A stretch of 64,000 bases of DNA from Globicatella sulfidifaciens DSM 15739 (lineage in GTDB: Bacteria; Bacillota; Bacilli; Lactobacillales; Aerococcaceae). Below the pieces are notes generated by a model. The model had not been told where the DNA came from, did no database searches, and was given only the letters and a program-made list of their open reading frames with translations. The translations under genes were made by a program, and so were the position numbers. Positions 45,245 to 54,328 of the stretch are shown here, piece after piece. Each line of letters begins with the position of its first letter. Within the stretch, counting starts at the first letter, position 1. The stretch covers positions 62,001 to 126,000 of the forward strand of contig NZ_FUWO01000001.1 of assembly GCF_900167405.1 (NCBI RefSeq), written 5' to 3'.

Positions 45245-48200
45245 TTACTTTTTTCTTTCAGCAATGGCTTGGGTTAAGTTTTTCAAATAACCTAACCATT
45301 GATAACTTGGTATACCTCGTACTTGCAAGGTTACCTTCAGCTGTTCTTTTTCAACTGCTACTTTAATTTTCACCGGAATATCTTGCAATAATTCGAAAAT
45401 GGTTGCCCCTTGTAATTTCCGCGTCATGCGCGGATTAAAAGTCACTTCCACTTGATCATTTTTCTGCTTAATTTGTTCAACGCCAGCTAGTAAACCATAA
45501 TGCTTAATTAAGGCAATCTCTAATAAATCACTCACTTCATCAGGAAATTCACCAAAACGGTCAATCAACTGATCTTGTAATTGTCGATAAGATTCTTCAG
45601 AATCCACTTGTTGAATCGATTTATAAATAGCAATTTTTTGACGTTCATCACTAATATAAGAAGAGGGTAAATAAGCATCGATCATTAAGTCCCACTCAAT
45701 ACTTTCTGAAGTTTCTTCTGAGACGGGTTTCTTCAAGCCACGTTTAACATCCACGGCTTCTTTTAACATTTGAGAATACATATCAAAACCAACAGAATCG
45801 ATAAAGCCGGATTGTTGCTTCCCTAATAAATTACCAGCACCCCGAATCGATAAGTCACGCATTGCAATTTTAAAGCCACTCCCCAATTCAGTAAATTCTT
45901 GAATGGCTTGCAATCGTTTAGCACTGACTTCACTTAATTGTTTAAACGGCTCATACATTAAGTAGGCATAGGCCACCCGGTTCGTTCGACCTACCCGTCC
46001 TCTTAATTGATACAAGGTTGACAGCCCCATATGATCAGCCATGTCAACAAATAAAGTATTCGCATTGGGAATGTCCACACCGGTTTCAATAATCGTGGTT
46101 GTGACTAATATATCATACGCACCATTGATAAAATCAATTAAGATGGTCTCTAATTGCACTTCTGTCATTTGACCATGCGCAACAGCGACACGAGCTTCCG
46201 GTACTAATTCTTGTAATTCTTGGGCACGTTGATCAATGGTGGCGACCCGATTATATAAATAGAAACACTGTCCACCACGGGCCATTTCACGTTCAATGGC
46301 CGATTTAATCGCTGCTTCATTTCGCTCCATCACATAGGTTTGCACTGGAAAACGATCATTTGGTGGCGTCTCAATAACCGATAAGTCACGCACACCAATC
46401 ATCGACATATGCAAGGTTCGTGGTATCGGCGTTGCCGTTAAAGTTAAGACATCGACTTGAGATTTTAATTGTTTCAAGCGTTCTTTATGTTTTACCCCAA
46501 AACGTTGCTCTTCATCGACGACTAATAGGCCTAAATCAGCAAATTCAATATCTTTCGATAAAACTCTATGCGTACCAACGACAATATCTATTTTACCTAA
46601 GGCTAATCCTGTTATCGTTTCTTTCTGTTGCTTTTGCGTAACAAAGCGACTTAAAAGACCTATATTAACAGGAAAGTCAACGAAACGTTCTATTAAAGAA
46701 TTATAATGTTGTTGCGCTAAAATAGTAGTCGGCACCAGAAAGGCCACTTGTTTACCATCCATTACAGCCTTAAAGGCCGCTCGCATCGCGACTTCGGTCT
46801 TACCATAGCCTACATCTCCCACTAATAAGCGGTCCATTGGTCGTTCTTTTTCCATATCGGCTTTAATTTCAGCCGTAGAACGTAATTGATCCTCTGTTTC
46901 CACATAACTAAAGGCATTTTCAAACGCTGCTTGCTCTGGAGTATCGGGTCCAAATGCATAACCTTTTTGATTTTCACGCTTGGCATATAACTCAATCAAT
47001 TCATCCGCAATGTCTTCAATTTTAGTCGCTATCTTGGCTTTGGTCTTCTGCCATTCAGCGCCCCCTAATTTATTTAACTTAGGTACTTTGGACTCAGATG
47101 CAACATATTTTTGTAAAAGTTGAATTTGATCAACAGGTAATAAAATGCGCGAGTTGTCTTGGTATACGACCGATACCATATCGCGATGGACGCCATTAAT
47201 TTCAATGGTTTCTACCCCGGTATACTGCCCAATCCCATGGTTAATATGAACGACATAATCACCAATTTCAAGTTCTGAATAGCTTTTAATACGCTCAGCA
47301 TTAGATAAAGTTTGCTTGCGTACGCTACGTCGCTTAACCTGATTGAATAATTCTTTACCAGTTAGCACTACCCATTTAGCAACCGGCAATTCAAATCCAT
47401 TGGTTAAATTGCCTACTACGATATTGACCGCTTGCGGACTAAAGGTGGCTGTATCTTGAATGATAACCGGTTGAATGCCATATTCTTCAAAACGCGCCTG
47501 AGCTTTTCTTGCTTCTTCAAGTGTAGGTAAAACGACTTGTACAATATTTTCTTGTTTCAACCAATGGTCGATTTCTGTTTTAACCAATGGCATTTGATTA
47601 AAGAATTGATTCATACTGCGATAATGGATATGATGAATGGCTCTAAACGTTAATTTACCTAATCCACGTTGAATGACCGAACAATAAATTTTAGGCTGTT
47701 TGGCATTTTTAATTTGTTCTGTCGCTTCCACTTTAATAGAAAGACCGGGTAATAAATTCCCTTTAGTCATTTCTTGTTCAATCCAAAATAAATCTTCCTC
47801 AATCGATTGACGTTCACGATTTTGAATCCGATCTAATTCATTAATAATAAGGGTACCATCATCGGCTAAATAATCTACAAGGGTGGTTCCCTTGGTATCA
47901 CGGTATTCTAAGTAAGCCAAATGATATTGCATCGGCTCCCCATGTTGAAGACGTTCAAGATGATCAGTCATCCCTTTCATAACTTGTTCTTGAGTCTCAT
48001 CATCTTTGATTTTTTTCACTCTTTTTTCTAAATCAGCCTGAATTTGAGGTAAGACTGCTTGTTGCTCTTCTAAACTGAACAAAACATCTTTAACAGGTAA
48101 TAATTGAATAGACTCAACATTGTCAATTGATTCTTGGGTTTCCGCATCAAAGAAACGGATGGAATCTAGTTCTGTATCAAAGAAATCTAAGCGAACTGGA

Positions 48201-48766
48201 TATTCATAATTTAATGGATAGAAGTCAATAATACTACCACGAATACTATATTCTCCCGGAGATTGTACCATTGACTCACGCGTATAGCCTAAGTAGTTTA
48301 AACGCTTTTCCAGTGCTAATCGTTCAATATCATCGCCTAAACTTAATGTTACTTGGGCCTCTTTCCAAATAGATACCGGCGTTAATCTTTTTCTTAATGC
48401 CAACCCAGATGCGACAATCACACAAGGTTCACCACTGGCTAAAGCCGTTAAGGCTTCAACGCGCATCGCTTGATTATCAAATGAAGCCACTGAAAATTCA
48501 ATCGGCATGGCTTCTTCTACCGGAAATAAATGAACCGGATAATCGGGTAATAACTGCTGTAAATCATCAACTAATTGTGTTAAATGAGTCGCAACGGGTT
48601 CAACGATTAATAATTGTCTTGGTTGTTCATTGAATAATTGTGCCCACAAAACAGCCCGAGCGCTGTCATCAACCCCCGTTACTAATTGTTGGCTTCCCGA
48701 AGCTTGAAACTTAATCAGCTCCTGAACAACCTTTGAAAATGGCTCTTTATTTAAATAATTTATCAT
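45245..48766 (-). CDS. mfd: transcription-repair coupling factor Mfd
   Basis: 1173 residues. SF2 translocase that removes stalled RNA polymerase and recruits UvrA. UvrB-like domains 1-3 at the N-terminus, the RNA polymerase-interacting domain near 500 (GDYVVHINHGIGQYTG), helicase motifs from about 640 (VGDVGYGKTEVAMRAA, VDEEQRFG in place of the DExx box, LTATPIPRTL) and the TRCF domain (about 1000-1130). AGGAGA is nine bases ahead of ATG 48766. Confidence 0.96.
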   Translation of the reverse strand: MINYLNKEPFSKVVQELIKFQASGSQQLVTGVDDSARAVLWAQLFNEQPRQLLIVEPVATHLTQLVDDLQQLLPDYPVHLFPVEEAMPIEFSVASFDNQAMRVEALTALASGEPCVIVASGLALRKRLTPVSIWKEAQVTLSLGDDIERLALEKRLNYLGYTRESMVQSPGEYSIRGSIIDFYPLNYEYPVRLDFFDTELDSIRFFDAETQESIDNVESIQLLPVKDVLFSLEEQQAVLPQIQADLEKRVKKIKDDETQEQVMKGMTDHLERLQHGEPMQYHLAYLEYRDTKGTTLVDYLADDGTLIINELDRIQNRERQSIEEDLFWIEQEMTKGNLLPGLSIKVEATEQIKNAKQPKIYCSVIQRGLGKLTFRAIHHIHYRSMNQFFNQMPLVKTEIDHWLKQENIVQVVLPTLEEARKAQARFEEYGIQPVIIQDTATFSPQAVNIVVGNLTNGFELPVAKWVVLTGKELFNQVKRRSVRKQTLSNAERIKSYSELEIGDYVVHINHGIGQYTGVETIEINGVHRDMVSVVYQDNSRILLPVDQIQLLQKYVASESKVPKLNKLGGAEWQKTKAKIATKIEDIADELIELYAKRENQKGYAFGPDTPEQAAFENAFSYVETEDQLRSTAEIKADMEKERPMDRLLVGDVGYGKTEVAMRAAFKAVMDGKQVAFLVPTTILAQQHYNSLIERFVDFPVNIGLLSRFVTQKQQKETITGLALGKIDIVVGTHRVLSKDIEFADLGLLVVDEEQRFGVKHKERLKQLKSQVDVLTLTATPIPRTLHMSMIGVRDLSVIETPPNDRFPVQTYVMERNEAAIKSAIEREMARGGQCFYLYNRVATIDQRAQELQELVPEARVAVAHGQMTEVQLETILIDFINGAYDILVTTTIIETGVDIPNANTLFVDMADHMGLSTLYQLRGRVGRTNRVAYAYLMYEPFKQLSEVSAKRLQAIQEFTELGSGFKIAMRDLSIRGAGNLLGKQQSGFIDSVGFDMYSQMLKEAVDVKRGLKKPVSEETSESIEWDLMIDAYLPSSYISDERQKIAIYKSIQQVDSEESYRQLQDQLIDRFGEFPDEVSDLLEIALIKHYGLLAGVEQIKQKNDQVEVTFNPRMTRKLQGATIFELLQDIPVKIKVAVEKEQLKVTLQVRGIPSYQWLGYLKNLTQAIAERKK

Positions 48767-48794
48767 TAATATAATTCTCCTAACAACACACAAA

Positions 48795-48916
48795 GGGGAG
48801 TGAGTAACAAGTAGAAAATAAGATTATCTCTGCTTCGTCTCCCACCCCCGCACCATTGAGTAGTTAATAAACAAGTCTGTATGGACGATGTTTATTAGCT
48901 ACTCAATCACTGCGCA
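48795..48916 (-). repeat. modular intergenic repeat, copy 8 (one A, one B)
   Basis: A strongly diverged copy between pth and mfd. TTGAGTAGTTAATAAAC (48856-48872) and GTTTATTAGCTACTCAA (48890-48906) form a 17-bp stem. Both arms differ from the canonical sequence, but they still match each other. The B module keeps CCCCCGCACC, GCTTCGTCT and GTAGAAAAT. Confidence 0.85.
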
Positions 48917-48989
48917 AATACTAAAATTTTACTGGTTTGGAAAGAATATTCATATCTATCCAAGCCAATTTTTATTTAAATTTTACTGG

Positions 48990-49556
48990 TTATTTTTGAT
49001 TGTAAATATTCATGGTTGCTGAAAAATCATCATGTTCGATCCAATGTTCTATCGCTTCAACCACTCGATCAATGGTCGCGTCAATCGTAACTCGATCTTC
49101 TGGGGAAAATGGTGCTAAAACATGATCCACAACTTTCCAGCCACCTGATGGTCTACCAATTCCGACTTTGATACGGTTAAATTCTTGACTACCTAGCATC
49201 TCAATAATACTCTTCATCCCATTATGGCCGCCCGAACTCCCATTGCGACGTAAACGAATACGACCCGGTTCCAAATCTAAGTCATCATAAATAACCAAAA
49301 TATCTTCCATGCCAATCCCAAAATAACTCATTAGAGGAAGCACTGCTTCTCCTGATAAGTTCATATACGTATAAGGTTTCATAAAATAAATTCGCTCACC
49401 ATTATGATGCCAGCTCGTATAATCAGCTCTAAACTTTTGATCCGTCATTGATAAAGAATGTTTGTCCAAAAATCGATCAACGACATCAAAACCAATATTA
49501 TGACGTGTCCCATCATATTTACTTCCTGGGTTGCCTAATCCAATAATTAATTTCAT
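48990..49556 (-). CDS. pth: peptidyl-tRNA hydrolase
   Basis: 188 residues. Recycles peptidyl-tRNA. LIIGLGNPGSKYDGTRHNIGF with catalytic His about residue 20, YMNLSG and Asn-rich KPYTYMNLSG, VIYDDLDLEPGRIR (Asp93 region), GSSGGHNGMKSI. First gene of the pth-mfd-rqcP-divIC-yabR-tilS-hpt-ftsH run, separated from mfd by repeat copy 8. Confidence 0.96.
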   Translation of the reverse strand: MKLIIGLGNPGSKYDGTRHNIGFDVVDRFLDKHSLSMTDQKFRADYTSWHHNGERIYFMKPYTYMNLSGEAVLPLMSYFGIGMEDILVIYDDLDLEPGRIRLRRNGSSGGHNGMKSIIEMLGSQEFNRIKVGIGRPSGGWKVVDHVLAPFSPEDRVTIDATIDRVVEAIEHWIEHDDFSATMNIYNQK

Positions 49557-49709
49557 TGTGTACCACCTATTTTTTATCTGTAGACTTATTATAGCATAAC
49601 TATTTTGAAAAGTCGTTTTATATAAATCTGTATTAGTACCATTTGAAAACTGTTACATTGTAAATAAAGCGTTAGCATTATTTTTCTTTGATAAAATACT
49701 TTTTTTAGC

Positions 49710-49738
49710 TTTAATTTTATATAATTATTTGTTATACT
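49710..49738 (+). promoter_or_regulatory. candidate ldh promoter
   Basis: TTTAAT (49710-49715), a 17-base spacer and TATACT (49733-49738). A possible cre-like site AAGCGTTAGCA lies at 49667-49677, but it departs from the consensus at three outer positions. Confidence 0.4.
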
Positions 49739-49771
49739 ATAAAAAACAATATAATATAGGAGGTTTGCTAA

Positions 49772-50734
49772 ATGTCACAAAAATCATCAAAAAGCAAAAT
49801 TATCTTAGTTGGAGATGGCGCTGTTGGTTCAAGTTTTGCATTTGCAACTGTTACACAAAATATTGGTCGTGAGTTAGGTATTATCGATATTAACACAGAG
49901 AAAACAGAAGGGGATGCCTTAGACTTATCGAGTGCATTAGCATTTACCTCGCCTAAAAAAATCTATGCTGCAACATACGCAGACTGTCATGATGCAGATA
50001 TTGTCGTAATCACTGCTGGTGCTGCTCAAAAACCAGGTGAAACACGTTTAGACTTAGTACACAAAAACTTAAAAATCTTCAAAGGAATTATCGGTGAAAT
50101 CGTCGCATCTGGTTTCGATGGCATCTTCTTAATCGCTTCAAATCCAGTTGATGTTTTAACTTATGCTACTTGGAAATTCAGTGGGTTCCCTAAAGAACGT
50201 GTTATTGGAACAGGTACTTCATTAGATACAGCACGTTTCCGTCAACGTATTGCTGACTTGGTTAGCGTTGATGCGCGTAACGTTCACGGTTATATCTTAG
50301 GGGAACACGGTGATACAGAATTCCCTGTTTGGTCACACGCTAACATCGGTGGATTACAAATCGCTGACTGGGTTAAAATTCACCCAGAAGTTGATGAAGA
50401 AGAATTAGTTAACATCTTCTTTAAAGTACGTGATGCTGCTTATGAAATTATCGCTAAAAAAGGTGCAACTTACTATGGTATCGCTGTTGCCTTAGCAAGT
50501 ATTTGTAAAGCTATCTTAGACGATAATAAAGCGGTCTTTCCATTATCAGTATATTTAAATGGTGAATATGGTCAAAAAGATATCTTTATCGGAGCTCCAG
50601 CCGTGATTGGTCGTCAAGGTATCGAGACTGTTATCGAAATCCCATTAAACGATGCTGAAACTGAAAAAATGAATTTATCATCTACCACATTGAAAAATGT
50701 TATCGATGAAGGTTTTGCTTTATTAGAACAATAA
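49772..50734 (+). CDS. ldh: L-lactate dehydrogenase
   Basis: 320 residues. Reduces pyruvate to L-lactate with NADH. Rossmann motif [13 protein letters not shown] (about residues 13-25), IIDI cofactor Asp, substrate Arg in PGETRLDLV, catalytic pair Asp/His in TARFRQRI...[13 protein letters not shown] (His about 181). Ribosome binding site AGGAGGTTTGCTAA is strong, and codon use is highly biased, fitting a highly expressed glycolytic gene. Own promoter and terminator. Confidence 0.96.
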   Translation: MSQKSSKSKIILVGDGAVGSSFAFATVTQNIGRELGIIDINTEKTEGDALDLSSALAFTSPKKIYAATYADCHDADIVVITAGAAQKPGETRLDLVHKNLKIFKGIIGEIVASGFDGIFLIASNPVDVLTYATWKFSGFPKERVIGTGTSLDTARFRQRIADLVSVDARNVHGYILGEHGDTEFPVWSHANIGGLQIADWVKIHPEVDEEELVNIFFKVRDAAYEIIAKKGATYYGIAVALASICKAILDDNKAVFPLSVYLNGEYGQKDIFIGAPAVIGRQGIETVIEIPLNDAETEKMNLSSTTLKNVIDEGFALLEQ

Positions 50735-50745
50735 GATAAATAATG

Positions 50746-50779
50746 AACACCACTCGTTTTCAAATGAGTGGTGTTTTTG
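50746..50779 (+). terminator. terminator of ldh
   Basis: AACACCACTC/GAGTGGTGTT stem, 9-10-base loop, followed by TTTGTTTTA, about 12 bases after the stop. Confidence 0.9.
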
Positions 50780-51204
50780 TTTTATTTGCAGAAAATTGAA
50801 GCGACCAAAATCTACTGCGTAAGAGTTTTAACACGTACCTCTGTCAATTCCATCAGTTTGTAAGATGCAACGCAAAAAATCTACTGCATGATAATTTTTA
50901 ACTGTGTTGTAACAAGATGAAGTAAATTGCGCACCCTACTCTCTTCTTTCCTACACACAATTTTTCGATTAATTACTTCACTTCACGTATGGCAAAATAG
51001 TTTTCTTCGTGATCGGTGTATTATAAACTCAATATGGCACAAATTCTAACTTGGTCAATCAAGTTTATGCTTTATTATATATATAAAATGGTTACCTGAA
51101 TAGAGAGAACAAAAATAAATTATTGACTAATATATTTGGTACCACGACCATTCCTTTTCTAATAACATAGCCGTTTTCCATTAAAATTCTGCTATTGTAA
51201 TACA
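50780..51204. other. intergenic stretch without recognisable features
   Basis: About 425 A/T-rich bases between the ldh terminator and the inverted repeat at 51205. No gene or repeat module was recognised. It holds a run of TA repeats near 51075. Confidence 0.5.
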
Positions 51205-51255
51205 AACCCCACGCAAAATCAAACGATAATTTTTGCGTTTGGTTTTGCGTGGGTT
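51205..51255. terminator. long inverted repeat, possible terminator of the VOC gene
   Basis: 20-base arms AACCCCACGCAAAATCAAACG region (51205-51224) and CGTTTGGTTTTGCGTGGGTT region (51236-51255) with one mismatch and one bulge. On the minus strand it lies just after the VOC reading frame; the T-run is weak. Confidence 0.4.
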
Positions 51256-51297
51256 AATTCGTATGTACTTATTTTTGGTTTGGCAACACTACGGCAA

Positions 51298-52185
51298 TTA
51301 GTCTTTTGCACTTTCAAATGCCGCTTGCATTGCAGCTAAATCTAATTTTTTCATTTTTAATACGGCTTGATTCACAGCTTTGATTCCTTCGAGGTTATCT
51401 GATTGATATGAAGTCATTAACCAGCTTGGCACTACTTGCCAAGAAACCCCAAATTGGTCTTTACACCAGCCACATTGAGCAGCTGCTGGTACGTGGTTTA
51501 ACGCCTCCCAATAGGTATCCACTTCTTCTTGTGTGTCACAGTAAACCATTAATGAGACAGCTTCAGAAAACACTTTGTCTCCAGTATAACCATGGTCCAT
51601 CGCAATAATGGCAGTATCCTCCATCACAATTTTTCCATAATTAATTTTGGCACGGTCATCATGTGCTTCCCCTGGTTGATATTCATTAACATCCAAAACT
51701 GGCGTATTAAATAATTGTCCATAATATTCAAGAGCTGGTTTGGCTAAGCCAACTAATTTATCTGCAAATAATAAGCAATATTCTAACTTATATGGTTGGC
51801 TTAGTGAGTCATCGGTAAATAATTGCCAGGTCATGCCATATTTATCTTTTACCCACGTATAATGTGGATTAAATGGATATTCGCCTAAGGGCATCATCAC
51901 TTGGCCATCTGCTAAAAATGCTTCCGTTAAGCGACTAACCTCTTCTTTAGAGTCACAACTCAACATGAAGGAGATGCTTTCGTCTAATTGAAAATAGGGA
52001 CCTCCTGAAATGGCCGCTATTGTTTTACCTGCAATTTCAAATTCTAATAAATCACAATCTCCTGATGGTGTGTCGGTGATGGTATAAAGCCAATTAACTT
52101 TTGAGCCTTTAATTAAACTTGTATAAAATTCGACCGCTTCTTTTGCATTATCATCAAACTATAAATGGGGCACTATTTTTACCAT
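51298..52185 (-). pseudogene. PhnB-like VOC-family protein with a nonsense codon
   Basis: 295 residues if the stop is read through. Translation from ATG 52185 (with AGAGGA upstream) gives VKIVPHL, then TAG at 52161-52159, then FDDNAKEAVEFYTSLIK. In the family the residue at the stop is Trp (PHLWFDDNA), so one TGG to TAG change explains it. The rest of the frame is intact through both VOC/glyoxalase-like domains (a second PKLEYCLLFADKL-type start and GHTGD motif). An internal ATG at 51966 is the next start, but it lacks the first 73 codons. PhnB-like proteins have no assigned reaction. Confidence 0.75.
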
Positions 52186-52290
52186 ACTGATCCTCTTCTG
52201 TCTTTTATTGACGGTTAATTTGTAAGGTGATTCTTTCGAAATCAAACTATGATTTTATTATATAGGTCAATGCGCTATTATGTAAGCCAA

Positions 52291-52968
52291 TTAATACTTT
52301 TTAGCCAACCAATATGAATAAATACTCACACCAATTGCAAAGCTTAAAAGCGTCACTAAAATAACAATTGGCATCCATTGAGCTTTTACAAAAAATGACG
52401 AAATGATTAACATCAATCCTGCAATGACAGAAACATAACCGCTAGCCATTTGTGTACGGCGCCATGTTTCTTCATTTTTCTTACTCCAAGGTGTTCTAAA
52501 ACCAATATTGATCCAGCTATTTTTATTTAATTTGGCTTTAGGTGAAAGGTTACCAATAAAGATTAATAAAGAGCCTAATATAATACCTGTAAATCTGCCT
52601 AAAGGTACGGGAACATCATTTAAATCGGCAATGCCATTCACGGTCGCATAGAGGGTATAGCCAAACATTAAATTTAACAAAACTAAGGTCGCATAAGTCA
52701 CTTTAACTGATAATTTTTGATTGTTGGTTCCGGTTTGCTCTTTCTCAGCTAATCTTTTGGTAATGTATTGCATTGACAACCCTATTACCACTAGCAAAGC
52801 TGGAAATAGAAAGATTTCGTTTTTACTTCCCCAACGATCGACTTGATTATTCATTCCATAGTGCATGGGAATTTTCTCAGGTAAATTAGGATAGAAAATG
52901 ATTGCTAATAATAGTGGCATAATCATTAAGATACCTAATATTAGTTTATTGGTTTTATTTATTTTCAT
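52291..52968 (-). CDS. sdpI: SdpI-family membrane protein (DUF1648 plus SdpI domain)
   Basis: 225 residues, six membrane helices. The N-terminal DUF1648 segment (YPNLPEKIPMHYGMNNQVDRWGSK) comes first; the SdpI core has GFRTPWSKKNEETWRRTQ near residue 160. In Bacillus subtilis SdpI gives immunity to the SDP toxin and senses it. Overlaps sdpR by 14 bases. No sdpABC toxin genes are in the window. Confidence 0.88.
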   Translation of the reverse strand: MKINKTNKLILGILMIMPLLLAIIFYPNLPEKIPMHYGMNNQVDRWGSKNEIFLFPALLVVIGLSMQYITKRLAEKEQTGTNNQKLSVKVTYATLVLLNLMFGYTLYATVNGIADLNDVPVPLGRFTGIILGSLLIFIGNLSPKAKLNKNSWINIGFRTPWSKKNEETWRRTQMASGYVSVIAGLMLIISSFFVKAQWMPIVILVTLLSFAIGVSIYSYWLAKKY

Positions 52969-53245
52969 TATGATTTCCTCCCATCAATTGATTCATCCAC
53001 ATAATCGCATCATCTAATACCGTTAAATTCAGCTCATAATAAATGAAATTTTTATATTTCGTTTCATATATTAAGTCCGCCTCTCTTAATTTTTTCAAAT
53101 GATAGGATAAGGCTTGCGGTGTCATTTCTAAATTTTCAGCAATCTCGCCTGAACTAATTTTTCCTTTACGTAACAACATTAAAATATTTCGTCGTGTTTC
53201 GTCGGCCAATGCTGACAAGATTTGATTCACACCCAACACCATCAC
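52955..53245 (-). CDS. sdpR: ArsR/SdpR-family transcriptional regulator
   Basis: 96 residues. Winged helix: ILSALADETRRNILMLLRKGKISSG (helices 1-2), EIAENLEMTPQALSYHLKKL (recognition helix), then the wing DLIYETKYKNFIYYELN. No cysteine pair for metal sensing. In the Bacillus paradigm SdpR represses sdpRI, and SdpI bound to toxin sequesters SdpR at the membrane. The overlap with sdpI supports the same logic here. Confidence 0.85.
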   Translation of the reverse strand: MMVLGVNQILSALADETRRNILMLLRKGKISSGEIAENLEMTPQALSYHLKKLREADLIYETKYKNFIYYELNLTVLDDAIMWMNQLMGGNHNENK

Positions 53246-53359
53246 ACCTTTCTATTTCAAATTTTATTTAAATAGAGTATACTCCATTTTTCTGTCAAAT
53301 ACAATAGTTATTTAAAAATATTTTTAAATAGAATTCATTTTTCTAAATATCTGATGTGG

Positions 53360-53866
53360 ATGGGAGTGGACCAAAAGTAGAAAATCAAATGATTTTCGCT
53401 TTGTCTGTCCACCCCCGCACAGTTGGGAGTAGACCAGAAGTAGAAAATCGAATGATTTTCGCTTCGTCGGCCTACCCCCGCACAGTTGAGTAGGCCTCTA
53501 ACAAGTCGAAAGACGCAGTTTGAGACCACTCAACCACTGCGCTTTTAAATATCAAGCAATAACTTGATTGAATTTTTTATGTTAATATCTAACTCGTTAA
53601 GACGCAGTTTGAGGCCACTCAACCACTGCGCTTTTAAATATCGAGCAATAACTAGATTGAATTTTTTATGCTTATACCTAACTCATTAAGGCGCAGTTTG
53701 GGACCACTCAACCACTGCGCTTTTTATTATCGAGAACTCACTTAATTGAATTTATCAAATTTAAACCAAATCTCTTTAAGACGCGGTTTGAGACCACTCA
53801 ACCACTGCGCTATTAATTAACAAATAATAATCTTAACTATATTTATCAAGTTTATGCCCAGCCTCT
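53360..53866 (-). repeat. modular intergenic repeat, copy 9 (four A, two B)
   Basis: Minus orientation; the largest array in the window. Two B modules lie at 53360-53485. Four A hairpins (GACGCAG...CTGCGC) are at about 53512-53543, 53600-53631, 53690-53720 and 53779-53811, a period of about 88-90 bases. The head GAGGCTGGGC is at 53866-53857. The first B stem GTGGAC/GTCCAC and AAAG/CTTT carry paired changes. Confidence 0.92.
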
Positions 53867-54119
53867 TTAACGAATCACTTCTAAAATCGCACAATAAATC
53901 ACATGGTTTGTTTAATTTTTTATTAAAATTATTTTACTCTAAATCAGTAAATCGCTTATCTTTTTAGTATCAAATTCTATTCTCAGCTATATTCAAAACT
54001 ATTTCCAATGCTTTTTTAGCCAAATATAGCGTTCCTTTCATCATAATATTTTTAATTTCTTTTGATAAGCAGCTTTAGTAGTTTGTCAACACTCCACAAC
54101 TTGAAATTAACTGAACCAT
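53867..54119. other. intergenic stretch without recognisable features
   Basis: About 250 A/T-rich bases between copy 9 and the decayed copy 10. No gene, stem or motif is recognised. Confidence 0.5.
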
Positions 54120-54235
54120 TATAGGGTGGACAATCACTAGCAAATCGAATAGATTTCAACTCTTATACCCCCACCCTCGCATGTTGAATTAGCTTAAAAC
54201 CTCTTTTGCTAAGATACTGTTTTAAGTCTTTTAAT
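54120..54235 (-). repeat. modular intergenic repeat, copy 10 (decayed)
   Basis: Minus orientation; B (GCAAATCGAATAGATTTC, CCCCCACCCTCGCATG) and A (AAGATACTG...TTAGTGCAA) can still be followed module by module, but neither hairpin is intact. Confidence 0.6.
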
Positions 54236-54270
54236 TAGTGCAATTTCAATATTTGGTTAACTATACAGTA

Positions 54271-54323
54271 AAAGACACTCCTTTTGAATTGACTATTTTA
54301 TAGTCTTATTCTCGAGTGTCTTT
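54271..54323 (-). terminator. terminator of pepF
   Basis: Minus strand stem AAAGACACTC/GAGTGTCTTT with an inner ACTAT/ATAGT arm. It lies a few bases after the pepF stop; the T-run is only four. Confidence 0.6.
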
Positions 54324-54328
54324 CCCCA

